DNA of 7,211 nt from the NCBI GenBank assembly GCA_023415935.1, contig JAEZIX010000097.1, forward strand, positions 1 to 7,211. Reading direction: 5' to 3'. A program made the translations under genes and the position numbers. Below, piece by piece: positions 1 through 5,327 of the stretch; the first letter of the stretch is position 1; the number at the start of each line of letters is the position of its first letter. Source of the stretch: Cyanobacteria bacterium OH_CDB_20. GTDB lineage: Bacteria; Cyanobacteriota; Vampirovibrionia; Gastranaerophilales; Gastranaerophilaceae. The notes under the pieces are model-generated. The model was not told where the DNA came from. It worked only from the letters and a program-made list of their open reading frames with translations, and ran no database searches.

Positions 1-99
1 ATTAGAGAAGCTTTAAGAACATATATCCACAAGCAAAAGGTTAGAGAAAATGCATTTGCAACTAAAAATGCAGCTATCTTAGACACGCTACTAGATTAG
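1..99 (+). CDS. C-terminal end of an unidentified protein (partial)
   Basis: An open frame runs from the first base of the window to a TAG at 97-99 and encodes the last 32 residues of a protein whose start lies to the left. The visible tail begins IREALRTYIHKQ and ends ILDTLLD. It is charged, looks helical and has no motif I can assign. The frame is accepted as real because it stays open from the edge, has ordinary coding composition, and is followed 28 bases later by a strong intrinsic terminator on the same strand. It converges on the zinc-ribbon/prenyltransferase unit. The family cannot be decided from so short a piece. Confidence 0.6.
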   Translation: MREALRTYIHKQKVRENAFATKNAAILDTLLD

Positions 100-127
100 T
101 TTTGAGGATTTATGGAAAAACACAAAT

Positions 128-156
128 AAAAAACTCACTTAATAAGTGAGTTTTTT
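128..156. terminator. Bidirectional intrinsic terminator
   Basis: A perfect hairpin has core arms CTCACTT (134-140) and AAGTGAG (144-150) around a 3-base loop AAT. It is flanked by six A on the left and six T on the right, so each strand reads a stem followed by a U-run. It lies between the convergent genes ending at 99 (+) and 155 (-). The last base pairs of the tail overlap the TAA stop of the - strand gene. It should stop transcription from both sides. Confidence 0.85.
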
Positions 157-370
157 ACTGTTCAAAAAAGTTTTTCTTTTTAATTACTTCAGATGCTTTT
201 ACAACCAGGCCGCATTTTGAGCAGGCTAGAACTTTCTTTGTACTATCAATTGGATAAAAAAGATGCTCACATTTTTCAGCATTATATTCCTCCTCAGGGT
301 TTTCAACCTTAAGAGGTGGGGTTTCTTTTTTTTTATTCATAAGTTTAATCAAAAGTTCTACAATATACAT
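155..370 (-). CDS. Small zinc-ribbon-like protein
   Basis: This is a 71-residue protein. The N-terminus is short and hydrophobic (MYIVELLIKL), followed by a charged stretch and then a probable zinc site: C34-x-H36, and C50-x2-C53 in the run ACSKCG. One CxH pair and one CxxC pair about 15 residues apart fit a small zinc ribbon, although the metal is inferred, not shown. The chosen ATG lies one base after the TGA stop of the upstream prenyltransferase gene (TGATATG), which suggests translational coupling. An internal ATG at 340 would give a 61-residue form, but it has no ribosome-binding site. No function is recognised. It may bind nucleic acid or a protein partner, and the tight coupling hints at a link with the membrane enzyme upstream. 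Confidence 0.65.
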   Translation of the reverse strand: MYIVELLIKLMNKKKETPPLKVENPEEEYNAEKCEHLFYPIDSTKKVLACSKCGLVVKASEVIKKKNFFEQ

Positions 371-371
371 A

Positions 372-1370
372 TCAATCCAAATAATTTGAAATTATCATTG
401 CCAGGCAAAGCAGGAAAGTAAAAATTACCATTACATTTCGAGCTAATAAAAATTTTATCATAAAACTCTCAAGGTTATTCTTTTCAATTTCCTTCCAGTT
501 TTCCATAGGCCCCATTACAAAAGTTCTTTTAACAACAACTTCGGGGTTATTAATATGAAGGATCATAAGTTTATATAAAGAAACAGCTGTTGGAATCCCC
601 AAGAAAGTAATAATCATAACTTTTGGCAAATACCCTAAAATAATAAACACAAATATGTTCAAATACGCCAAAAACATAATAACTCCTTGAACCAAAACTG
701 AATTTTCTTTGGTTTTAACAAGAGCGCAAAGAGTTTTCTTATTATTTTTTTTGTCAAAGTCAAAATCCATAAATGTGTGAGTGTGCAAAAGCCCTATCGT
801 TAACAAGCCTGTAGAGATGGAAACTATAAGGATTTCAGGAGTAAAACTCTTTGTCATAACATAGTAAACGCCTGTGTAAAGAACAGGAGCAAATAGCATT
901 CCAACAATAATCTCACCCATGCAAACATAGGTTAAAACAGGATATAAAAGACATAAAAGCCCAGTAATGAGCATTATGTAGAAAACTATAACTCCACAGT
1001 TTATAATAAAGAATATACCAATTAAAAGCGCAATCAAAAAATATAAGAAAGCAACAAAAAATGCCTGCCTGAGAGTGGCACTTCCATTAAGGATATAAAG
1101 ACATTTACCTTTCTGAAATTCAAAATCGGATTTCAAACCTTTTTCTACAGCCTTTTTCTCAAGTACATAGTCAATACAATCATCAAATAAATTTACCCCC
1201 AAATGAGCGCACATAACCCCGATTAGCGCGATAAACCCATAAAACACATTGCCATTATGAGAAAGAGCAAACACAAAAGGCACAATCCAAGACATAAGCG
1301 TAATAGGAGTAGAGTACCCCCTTGCAGCATTAAACCAAAATTTAAACCTATTAATAACTTTTTTAAGCAT
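372..1370 (-). CDS. UbiA-family prenyltransferase, MenA-like
   Basis: This 332-residue integral membrane protein, with about eight or nine hydrophobic segments, belongs to the UbiA superfamily. Members transfer a polyprenyl chain from its diphosphate to an aromatic or other acceptor inside the membrane. The first aspartate motif is N60-LF-D63-D64-CI-D67. The second is D202-x-D204-x-D206, followed by KK and a KKTL stretch. Both bind Mg-diphosphate in the family. A GEIIVGMLFAP segment (152-162) resembles the GE(I/V)-FxFFGP region of MenA (1,4-dihydroxy-2-naphthoate prenyltransferase), and the length fits MenA. No quinone-pathway partner is next to it, so the acceptor is unproven and no symbol is given. 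The start is the ATG at 1370. Its ribosome-binding site is weak, and a possible weak promoter lies just upstream. The zinc-ribbon gene follows with a one-base gap. Confidence 0.8.
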   Translation of the reverse strand: MLKKVINRFKFWFNAARGYSTPITLMSWIVPFVFALSHNGNVFYGFIALIGVMCAHLGVNLFDDCIDYVLEKKAVEKGLKSDFEFQKGKCLYILNGSATLRQAFFVAFLYFLIALLIGIFFIINCGVIVFYIMLITGLLCLLYPVLTYVCMGEIIVGMLFAPVLYTGVYYVMTKSFTPEILIVSISTGLLTIGLLHTHTFMDFDFDKKNNKKTLCALVKTKENSVLVQGVIMFLAYLNIFVFIILGYLPKVMIITFLGIPTAVSLYKLMILHINNPEVVVKRTFVMGPMENWKEIEKNNLESFMIKFLLARNVMVIFTFLLCLAMIISNYLD

Positions 1371-1498
1371 AAAAATAATCTACAACCAAACACTTATAAT
1401 GACAAGATATTCATTTATGAATTTGTAGAGTTGCAACATGCACAGGACTAAGAATGTAGTGAATTTAAAAATGAAAGTTTTATTAAAATTATATTAAG

Positions 1499-1512
1499 TT
1501 TTGTTAACAAAA
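1499..1512. repeat. 14-bp perfect palindrome
   Basis: TTTTGTTAACAAAA is its own reverse complement over all 14 bases. It lies about 100 bases before the -10 element of the HEAT-repeat gene and 130 bases before the divergent prenyltransferase start. It could be a regulator binding site shared by both genes. In such AT-rich DNA a chance palindrome with a GTTAAC core is also possible. Confidence 0.4.
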
Positions 1513-1610
1513 ATACCTATAAAATTCATATAAGATGGCTTAGTTTAATAAAACAATCTCTACCTTTAGTTGGAAAATTCAAATAAAAATATACATTTGA
1601 TAAAAAAATA

Positions 1611-1619
1611 TGTTATAAT
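1611..1619 (+). promoter_or_regulatory. Extended -10 promoter for HEAT-repeat gene
   Basis: TGTTATAAT is a perfect extended -10 (TGn plus TATAAT). No good -35 sits 16-18 bases upstream; a TTGATA at 1597-1602 is only 11 bases away. An extended -10 can work without a -35. The predicted transcript starts near 1626 and would have a leader of about 155-160 bases. Confidence 0.6.
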
Positions 1620-1784
1620 GTTTAGACAGACCACAATTAAGTGTTCAAAGTACGTTTTAAAATTAAAAAAGAGATTGTAAACATTTTTTAATATGTTAGA
1701 GAAAAAGGTCAATTAATTTAAAAACAAAATTTTAATAAAGATAAGTGTGAAGTAATAAAAGTGAAAGTTTGTCGGAGGAAAGAC

Positions 1785-2627
1785 ATGACAATTAGTGTGA
1801 ACTCTAGAAAAAAGCAACAAAAGAAATCTTTTGAAGAACTACTAAATGATTTAAGAACCAGTAATTCCGAAAAAGTTAGATATAATGCTGCTCGAATTTT
1901 AGGTGAAATGGGCGACTCAAGTGCAGTTGACCCGCTTATTGACGTACTAAAAAATGACAAAAACGGATCAGTTCGTTTATATGCTGCAAGAGCATTGGGT
2001 GAACTTGGCGACATTATGGCAACTATGCCTCTTATTGAATCATTAAGAGAAGATAGAAACGTTGATGTTCGCGTCCGTGCTGCTCGTGCTTTAGGTCGTT
2101 TAGGCGGTAAAGAAGTTGTAGAACCACTTGTAGAAGCATTAAATGATGAAAATCCACAAGTTTGTATTACAGCAACAGATGCCTTAATAGAAATCGGCGA
2201 CGTTGCAACTGATGCTCTAATTGAATCATTAGACCATGAAAAAGTTAATGTTCGTTGTGATGCAACAAGAGCATTGGGTGAAATCGGCAACCCTAAAGCC
2301 GTTACAAAGATTATTACAATGCTGAAAGACGAATGGGTAAATGTTAGAATTTATGCCGTTACTTCTCTAGGCAAATTGAGCGATACTCAAGCTGTTCCTG
2401 CTTTAATCGAAGTTATGCAAAACAAACAAGAAAACGATTTAGTAAGAGCTGGAGCTGCAGCTGCATTAGGCGTTCTTCGTGATCAAAGAGCTCTACTTCC
2501 TTTAAGAGAACTTATTATGGTTGCTGAAGAACTTGGGGAACTTGAAGATACAGCTCTAAAATCTTTCAAAAAGATTATGGCTGCTAACTGGCAATCAACT
2601 CCTCAAGCTAAAAAAATCATTGCATAA
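1785..2627 (+). CDS. HEAT-repeat protein (PBS-lyase type repeats)
   Basis: This 280-residue protein is made almost entirely of HEAT-like repeats. After a basic N-terminus (RKKQQKK, 8-14), about eight units of roughly 31 residues run from residue 16 to the end. They carry the recurring pattern VRxxAARALGxLGD, then A, then a helix such as VDPLIDVLKND. The first seven units are regular and the last is degenerate. Such solenoids are protein-binding scaffolds. Related repeats occur in phycobilin lyases and other cyanobacterial proteins, but no bilin gene is nearby, so a lyase role is not claimed. It has no signal peptide or membrane segment and is probably cytosolic. The frame can be extended to a GTG at 1761, but GGAGGA at 1774-1779 sits six bases before the ATG at 1785, which fixes the start there. 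It is a single-gene unit with its own promoter and terminator. Confidence 0.88.
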   Translation: MTISVNSRKKQQKKSFEELLNDLRTSNSEKVRYNAARILGEMGDSSAVDPLIDVLKNDKNGSVRLYAARALGELGDIMATMPLIESLREDRNVDVRVRAARALGRLGGKEVVEPLVEALNDENPQVCITATDALIEIGDVATDALIESLDHEKVNVRCDATRALGEIGNPKAVTKIITMLKDEWVNVRIYAVTSLGKLSDTQAVPALIEVMQNKQENDLVRAGAAAALGVLRDQRALLPLRELIMVAEELGELEDTALKSFKKIMAANWQSTPQAKKIIA

Positions 2628-2663
2628 ACATTAATACAACAATTAATAAAAAAAAAGTAAACT

Positions 2664-2691
2664 GCCCTTTGTAAAAAGGGCTTTTCTTTTT
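2664..2691 (+). terminator. Intrinsic terminator after HEAT-repeat gene
   Basis: A 7-bp GC-containing stem, GCCCTTT (2664-2670) with AAAGGGC (2675-2681), encloses the loop GTAA and is followed by TTTTCTTTTT. It lies 37 bases after the TAA at 2627. This is a textbook rho-independent terminator and isolates the HEAT gene from the next one. Confidence 0.9.
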
Positions 2692-2732
2692 GTCTATTTT
2701 CATATAGCAAATTTTTTTATTATATGCTTTAC

Positions 2733-2738
2733 TATAAA
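2733..2738 (+). promoter_or_regulatory. Candidate -10 for SFKA-protein gene
   Basis: TATAAA lies 38 bases before the ATG at 2777, after the terminator of the previous gene, so a promoter is expected in this gap. No convincing -35 stands 16-18 bases upstream; that stretch is a T-run. The overlapping TACTAT at 2730-2735 is an alternative. The assignment is weak. Confidence 0.3.
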
Positions 2739-2776
2739 CATAAAAGAGAGATATTTTGACACGGAGGTATTAACCC

Positions 2777-3316
2777 ATGCAAGTTTCAAGAATTAATCAG
2801 TCTCAAACTAAAAGTTTCAAAGCAACAACATGGACAACAGGTCCTGCATCTTGGCGTTCATCTGGTGGTGGCTATTCATACGCACCTAGAGGTTATGGAT
2901 ATAACTGGGGAGTTGACCCATTAATGTATATGTGGCTTGCAAATAGACCTACTTATGTTCAAAATATTAACGCAGAAGATATACAAAAAGAACAACGAGA
3001 ACAAGCAAAGGATAAAATATTTCTACAAGAAAACCCTGGACTTATAAAGAAAAAACATCCTGTAATGAAAGGTGTAATTGCAGGTGCGGTTGTATCTATA
3101 GCATCAACATTCCTATCTAAAGGAATTGAAATTATCAAAGATGCTGACAGTGTAAAAATTAATCGTGATCCATTATTAATAATAGCATCAGTGTTCTTTG
3201 GCGTATTAGCAGGTTTTGCGGTAAAGAGAATGTCTATGCCAAACGCTAGGATGGAAAGAATTCTTAGAGAAGAAAAAAGCAAACAAGAAACGCCTGAAGT
3301 AGAGCCACAAAAATAA
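2777..3316 (+). CDS. Small membrane protein with N-terminal SFKA motif
   Basis: This 179-residue protein is of unknown function. Regions in order: a polar N-terminus with a serine-phenylalanine-lysine-alanine motif (S13-A16); a low-complexity segment rich in Gly, Tyr, Trp and Ser (about 22-53, including SSGGGYSY and RGYGYNWG); a charged, probably helical stretch (65-80, then KKK at 91-93); a first hydrophobic helix (96-118); a short loop; a second hydrophobic helix (132-150); and a charged tail. Two helices suggest a hairpin in the membrane with both ends on the same side. A GGAGG at 2763-2767 lies nine bases before the ATG, so the start is sound. I recall short proteins with an N-terminal (S)FK(A/G) motif as frequent in gut Melainabacteria, with unknown role. 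The gene is monocistronic and converges on kdsC, 11 bases away. Confidence 0.8.
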   Translation: MQVSRINQSQTKSFKATTWTTGPASWRSSGGGYSYAPRGYGYNWGVDPLMYMWLANRPTYVQNINAEDIQKEQREQAKDKIFLQENPGLIKKKHPVMKGVIAGAVVSIASTFLSKGIEIIKDADSVKINRDPLLIIASVFFGVLAGFAVKRMSMPNARMERILREEKSKQETPEVEPQK

Positions 3317-3341
3317 CAGAATTTATTTTACTGTTTATTTT
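3310..3341. terminator. Possible weak bidirectional terminator
   Basis: An imperfect hairpin pairs AAAATAACAG (3310-3319) with CTGTTTATTTT (3331-3341), with one bulged T and an 11-base AT loop. It spans the gap between the stop of the SFKA gene (3316) and the stop of kdsC (3328). The position suits a shared terminator, but the stem is almost all A-T and the tails are short. Confidence 0.35.
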
Positions 3342-3828
3342 GAGAAAGAATTAAATTGCAAAGCTCTCTTACGGCACCTCTGCCGCCATCTTTTGATGCG
3401 ACAAATTTGCATATTTCTTTGACTTCTTCAACAGCATCATTAGGGCAGCATGAAAGTCCAACCTTCCTTAAAACACAAATGTCAGGAAGATCATCTCCCA
3501 TATATGCAATCTGTGAAGGTTCAAGGTTAAACTCTTTCAAAAATTCATCAAGTGCTTTTTCTTTATTCTTTTGACCTTCATAGAGTTTTGTCATACCAAG
3601 TATTTTAAACCTATGTCTAACCGTTCCGTTTTCTCTTGCTGTAATTATTGCGGTTTTATAACCTGCTTTATTAAGCATTACAACGCCTTGACCATCTTTA
3701 GCATTAAAGGTTTTATATTCGACACCATTCTCATCAAAAACAAGGCTACCATCTGTCATAACGCCATCAACATCAAAAACTACTGCTTTTATATTTTTTG
3801 CTAAATGTTTTAATTCAATATTTTTCAT
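3328..3828 (-). CDS. kdsC: KDO 8-phosphate phosphatase KdsC
   Basis: This HAD-superfamily enzyme removes phosphate from 3-deoxy-D-manno-octulosonate 8-phosphate to give KDO, the sugar joining lipid A to the LPS core. It acts in the cytosol. At 166 residues it matches the capless KdsC subfamily. Seen in the protein: motif I D19-V-D21-GVMTDG; motif II T63 in IITARE; conserved lysines in KNKEKA; motif IV G111-D112-D113-x2-D116; and the KdsC-type tail GGRGAVRE. The frame extends to a TTG at 3837, but AGGGG (3838-3842) directly abuts that TTG and stands nine bases before the ATG at 3828, so the ATG is chosen. This ATG is one base after the TAG of kdsD (TAGTATG). The two genes are therefore coupled and their order follows the pathway, although the KdsA step between them is not in this window. 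Confidence 0.93.
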   Translation of the reverse strand: MKNIELKHLAKNIKAVVFDVDGVMTDGSLVFDENGVEYKTFNAKDGQGVVMLNKAGYKTAIITARENGTVRHRFKILGMTKLYEGQKNKEKALDEFLKEFNLEPSQIAYMGDDLPDICVLRKVGLSCCPNDAVEEVKEICKFVASKDGGRGAVRELCNLILSQNKQ

Positions 3829-3829
3829 A

Positions 3830-4816
3830 CTAAGCAACCCCTGCTTTCAGCAAATCGTGTATATGAATAAGCCCCACGGGTTTGTTATTTTCATCAGCAA
3901 CTGCAAGTGAAGTAATGGAATATTTTTCCATAAAAGCAAGAGCTTTTGCCGCTAATTCATTTTTAGAAATTGTTTTAGGATTTTTAGACATCACATCAAA
4001 TGTTTTTAAACTTGAAACATCTTGATATTTCAATAAAGTTCTTCTAATGTCTCCATCTGTTAGTATTCCTGAAATTTTATTATCTTTATCAACAACTATT
4101 GCGCATCCAAGGCGTTTTTCAGAGATAAGATTGATAGTCGACAAGAACAAACTACCCTCTTCAACAACAGGCAACCTATCTCCGGTAATCATAAGCTCTT
4201 CAATATTATACAAAATACCTTTTCCTAAAGCGCCTGAAGGGTGGTATAGCAAAAAGTCTTCTTCAGAAAATCCTCGTTTTTTAAGAAGGCAAATCGCAAG
4301 AGCATCTCCCATTGCAAGAGTCGCTGTAGTACTTGCAGTAGGAGCTTTACCCAATGGACACGCTTCTTTCTTAACTGAAACATCAAATACAATATCTGCT
4401 TTATTTGCAAGGGTTGAATCCATTTTTCCAACAAAAGAAATCAATGGCACATTAAATCTTTTTATTAAAGGTATCAAATTTAAAAGTTCAGAAGTTTCAC
4501 CGCTGTTTGATATTGCAATTACAACATCTTCCCTTGTAATAATTCCAGAATCACCATGTGTACTTTCTGCTGGATGCAAGAAGTATGACGGAGTGCCTGT
4601 AGAAGAAAGCGTTGCTGCAATTTTTCTGCCAATGTGACCTGACTTTCCCATCCCAGTAACAATAACGCGACCTCTTGATTTTATTATCACATCTAGTGCT
4701 TCTTCAAGATTGCCGTTAATTCTATCTTTAAGGTCAATAATCGAATCGGCCTCAATCTGAAAAACAGCTTTTGCTACATCCAACATATTACTTATCCTAC
4801 TTAAAGTTAAACTCAT
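3830..4816 (-). CDS. kdsD: D-arabinose 5-phosphate isomerase KdsD/KpsF
   Basis: This enzyme converts ribulose 5-phosphate to arabinose 5-phosphate, the first committed step towards KDO. The 328-residue length and layout match the full family form: a SIS domain (about 40-180), then two CBS domains (about 207-265 and 272-326) that may sense a ligand. Seen motifs are GMGKSGHIGR (55-64), HPAESTHGDSG (81-91), SNSGE (103-107), CPLGKAPTASTT (153-164) and HPSGALG (192-198). K58, E110, E151 and H192 line up, one residue earlier, with the residues reported as catalytic in the E. coli enzyme. The ATG at 4816 has AGGTGA just upstream. A second in-frame ATG at 4786, with AGGA eight to nine bases before it, would drop ten residues and is also plausible. 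It is the first gene of a two-gene operon with kdsC, read from a -10 at 4847-4852. Confidence 0.94.
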   Translation of the reverse strand: MSLTLSRISNMLDVAKAVFQIEADSIIDLKDRINGNLEEALDVIIKSRGRVIVTGMGKSGHIGRKIAATLSSTGTPSYFLHPAESTHGDSGIITREDVVIAISNSGETSELLNLIPLIKRFNVPLISFVGKMDSTLANKADIVFDVSVKKEACPLGKAPTASTTATLAMGDALAICLLKKRGFSEEDFLLYHPSGALGKGILYNIEELMITGDRLPVVEEGSLFLSTINLISEKRLGCAIVVDKDNKISGILTDGDIRRTLLKYQDVSSLKTFDVMSKNPKTISKNELAAKALAFMEKYSITSLAVADENNKPVGLIHIHDLLKAGVA

Positions 4817-4846
4817 GTCTCACCTATAAAATTCATCTTACAAATA

Positions 4847-4852
4847 ATTATA
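4847..4852 (-). promoter_or_regulatory. -10 element of the kdsD-kdsC promoter
   Basis: On the - strand this reads TATAAT, a perfect -10, with a predicted start near 4840 and a leader of about 24 bases before kdsD. The hexamer 17 bases upstream is ACTTCA, a poor -35, and it is formed by one arm of the palindrome at 4861-4876. A weak -35 covered by a palindrome fits a regulated promoter. Confidence 0.55.
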
Positions 4853-4860
4853 CGACAATA

Positions 4861-4876
4861 TACTTCAAATGAAGTA
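4861..4876. repeat. 16-bp inverted repeat, candidate operator
   Basis: TACTTCA and TGAAGTA are perfect 7-base arms separated by AA. The right arm covers the expected -35 position of the kdsD promoter. The site lies in the divergent region between kdsD and the STAS-like gene, so a bound regulator could affect either. The regulator is unknown. Confidence 0.45.
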
Positions 4877-4882
4877 GTTTTA

Positions 4883-4903
4883 ACAAAAACGTTTCATTTT
4901 TGT
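4883..4903. repeat. Hairpin-forming inverted repeat
   Basis: ACAAAAA (4883-4889) and TTTTTGT (4897-4903) are perfect 7-base arms around a 7-base spacer CGTTTCA. It lies seven bases from the palindrome at 4861-4876, towards the STAS-like gene. It may be a second operator half or simple A/T-tract symmetry. Confidence 0.3.
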
Positions 4904-4955
4904 AAAAAAGCGCCGAAGAATAAACTAAGACATACGGTAAAGAGAAACTACGTTA

Positions 4956-5327
4956 ATGCATCTTTCTAAAAAGGGAAAAAAGCACACTTTTCTGGATTTT
5001 TATACCTATGAAAATGATGTGCAAGAAATTATAAATAAAATAAAAACAACTATACTGCAAAATAGTTGCAACCATTTGATTATAAACATTGCAATGTTAA
5101 ATTTTTTGGACGCAACAAGAGTTTGTATATTAACATCCACGTACCATTTTAGCATTTACCCCGATGGGAGCATATTGTGGATATTAAGAGATAGACAAAC
5201 GCAGCAGACAATTAATATGCTGAAGTTGCAGAATATTGAAACCAAGATTTTTAATGAAGAGAGCTTCATGAGACCTATATACGAGCGTCTGTCAAATAAT
5301 TTTCGGGAAGCTCTAGCTGTTGATTAG
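4956..5327 (+). CDS. Small STAS-like protein
   Basis: This 123-residue soluble protein has a fold pattern resembling STAS domains (anti-sigma factor antagonists of the SpoIIAA type). A strand LIINIAML (41-48) leads into FLDAT (50-54), where the family has its DSSG helix start. A helix, a strand ILWILRD (73-79), another helix and a last strand follow (ETKIF, 95-99). D52 and T54 would match the conserved Asp and the phosphorylated Ser of SpoIIAA. The usual glycine after them is R55, so regulation by phosphorylation is only possible. No anti-sigma kinase is in the window. The ATG has only a weak purine-rich stretch (AAAGAGAAA) about ten bases upstream. The last 53 bases overlap the 3' end of the U32 gene on the other strand. 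The STAS call is a pattern match by eye; a divergent small protein of unknown fold is the alternative. Confidence 0.6.
   Translation: MHLSKKGKKHTFLDFYTYENDVQEIINKIKTTILQNSCNHLIINIAMLNFLDATRVCILTSTYHFSIYPDGSILWILRDRQTQQTINMLKLQNIETKIFNEESFMRPIYERLSNNFREALAVD

Larger units (their letters stand above)
1371..1784. other. Divergent intergenic region with long leader
   Basis: This stretch of about 410 bases separates the - strand prenyltransferase gene from the + strand HEAT-repeat gene. It is very AT-rich and I see no convincing gene in it. It holds a perfect 14-bp palindrome, TTTTGTTAACAAAA (1499-1512), and an extended -10 element at 1611-1619. From there a 5' leader of about 155-160 bases runs to the ATG at 1785. 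For the - strand gene the best candidate is a weak TTCATA and TATAAG pair, 17 bases apart, between about 1391 and 1419. I do not trust it enough to list it separately. I could not fold the leader into any known riboswitch. Confidence 0.5.

Noticed and set aside
1257..1451. + strand open frame of 64 codons overlapping the start of the prenyltransferase gene
   Set aside because: Most of it is antisense to the prenyltransferase N-terminus, its composition is Lys/Arg/Asn-rich without pattern, and it has no ribosome-binding site.
1597..1619. TTGATA and TATAAT as a full -35/-10 pair for the HEAT gene
   Set aside because: The spacer is only 11 bases, too short for a standard promoter. The extended -10 alone is the better reading.
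1718..2290. Long - strand open frame of 190 codons opposite the HEAT-repeat gene
   Set aside because: It mirrors the repeats of the HEAT gene, is rich in Ser and Thr as antisense frames often are, has no family resemblance, and the + strand gene is clearly real with promoter, ribosome-binding site and terminator.
2959..3282. - strand open frame of 107 codons opposite the SFKA membrane-protein gene
   Set aside because: Its hydrophobic parts are the antisense of the two membrane helices. The + strand gene has a strong ribosome-binding site and the antisense frame has none.
4047..4637. + strand open frame of 196 codons inside kdsD
   Set aside because: It lies wholly opposite kdsD, whose motifs are complete, and has no ribosome-binding site or recognisable domain.
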